Source: Desulfobacterales bacterium
GTDB lineage: Bacteria; Desulfobacterota; Desulfobacteria; Desulfobacterales; JAQWFD01
Direction: 5' to 3'
Assembly: GCA_028704555.1 (NCBI GenBank)
Contig: JAQWFD010000036.1
Coordinates: 1 to 43,216 of the forward strand
DNA length: 43,216 bases
Part shown: piece by piece, positions 42,727 through 43,216 of the stretch
Layout of the letters: every line of letters begins with the position of its first letter
Position numbering within the stretch: the stretch's first letter is position 1
Notes under the pieces: generated by a model
Databases searched by the model: none
The model's input: only the letters and a program-made list of their open reading frames with translations
What the model was told of the DNA's origin: nothing
Program-made: the position numbers and the translations under genes

Positions 42727-43216
42727 ATTGTTAATCGCTATCCACCTAACAATTTCCCCCCCCCAATTGCAGATACCTGCTATATATGCCAAGTTAACTC
42801 CTAAGCCAGACATCCGGTTGTATCCATTTCATATCTGGCCTTATTCCAAAATTCATCCTATCGGTTCTAAATAACCATACGTAAATATAATGATCTTTGA
42901 CCCGCTTCAAAACGAAGCCGTCAGCGTATTACAACAGTGATTTTATGCCATGGTCCATACAAGCGTATGCCTTTTAAATAAAGCCCAATATAGGCCATTT
43001 GGTGGGCTTTACGGACAGATGTCGCAACGCGTAGGGGTAACGGGCTTTTTTTGACAATTTAGATGATTTTTACCCGGATGATTGCGAGGGTATCAGGTGT
43101 CAATTACTTTGTCCGGTTCGCGTCAATTATCTTGGCCGGTTTTTTTGCTTAAAAATGATTTTCGAACGAGTGGATTTCGATTGCTTTATGCCGTTAATAA
43201 CTATGCCCCATTCGGT
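42727..43216. other. Gene-free right end
   Basis: No supported gene. There is a run of C near 42767, a hairpin AAAGCCCA (42980-42987) with TGGGCTTT (43003-43010), and a tandem repeat at 43099-43140. The R'' box expected for the last cassette (GCAGAA) is not present, so the array is incomplete at this end. Confidence 0.5.
43099..43140. repeat. Tandem 19-bp repeats, possible insertion-sequence end
   Basis: GTCAATTACTTTGTCCGGT (43099-43117) and GTCAATTATCTTGGCCGGT (43122-43140) match at 16 of 19 positions, 23 bases apart. Repeated, slightly diverged terminal sequences of this kind occur at the ends of IS21-type elements. Identity is uncertain because the window stops 76 bases later. Confidence 0.4.

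Overview
The window looks like a chromosomal piece of a sulfate-reducer-type Desulfobacterota (former Deltaproteobacteria) bacterium. This is inferred from two selenocysteine-encoding genes side by side, a YeeE/YedE, rhodanese and TauE-type sulfur-transport theme, a complete arn lipid A operon, and a large Cache chemoreceptor. No rRNA or tRNA gene is present to fix the species. Left of about 19.77 kb the DNA is ordinary core-like sequence of moderate GC. Right of it the DNA is AT-richer and made of mobile and accessory modules.

Region 1 (0-9 kb). A short sulfur/redox operon encodes a split YeeE/YedE-type transporter, whose first half carries an in-frame UGA (Sec135), followed by a peroxiredoxin whose peroxidatic residue is also an in-frame UGA (Sec47). 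Each UGA is followed at the right distance by a small hairpin with a GU-containing apical loop, as in bacterial SECIS elements. Standard gene calling splits or truncates both genes. Next come a crotonase-family gene on the minus strand, a 949-residue chemoreceptor, and a rhodanese plus TauE/SafE pair.

Region 2 (9-19 kb, minus strand). An arnB-arnC-arnA-arnD-arnT run, mostly with overlapping starts and stops, makes and attaches 4-amino-4-deoxy-L-arabinose to lipid A. It is followed by one ArnE/ArnF-like small membrane protein and an OmpR-type response regulator plus histidine kinase that may form a PmrAB-like control unit. A decayed REP-associated tyrosine transposase lies at the end. Three copies of a roughly 140-bp palindromic element with 9-bp flanking target duplications (a MITE) are scattered through regions 1 and 2.

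Region 3 (19.7-29 kb). A 14-bp piece matching the 3' end of tmRNA, with its terminator, marks the edge of an island integrated at ssrA. Inside are an N-terminally short tyrosine integrase, a gene with an in-frame 36-bp minisatellite, and a tightly overlapped replication-type operon (two proteins sharing a small domain, a TOPRIM/DUF3987 primase-like protein, a Cys-rich protein, an SF2 helicase and a winged-helix protein). A second, short tyrosine recombinase is preceded by paired palindromes that look like its binding sites. An IS91-family transposase follows.

Region 4 (30.9-42.7 kb). This is a run of co-oriented gene cassettes separated by eight attC-like sites with no integron integrase in the window, so a CALIN-type array. 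Most cassettes show the expected pairing between their first bases and the R'' box at their own end. The cargo is a 1414-residue STAND NTPase with a predicted N-terminal nuclease motif (Avs-like), a HEPN-like protein, several secreted or membrane proteins of unknown function, and a two-gene unit (284-aa soluble plus 146-aa four-helix membrane protein) with the layout of phage lambda RexA/RexB. The array is therefore a plausible antiphage-defence reservoir. The last 490 bases have no gene but contain a tandem pair of 19-bp repeats that may be the end of an insertion sequence.
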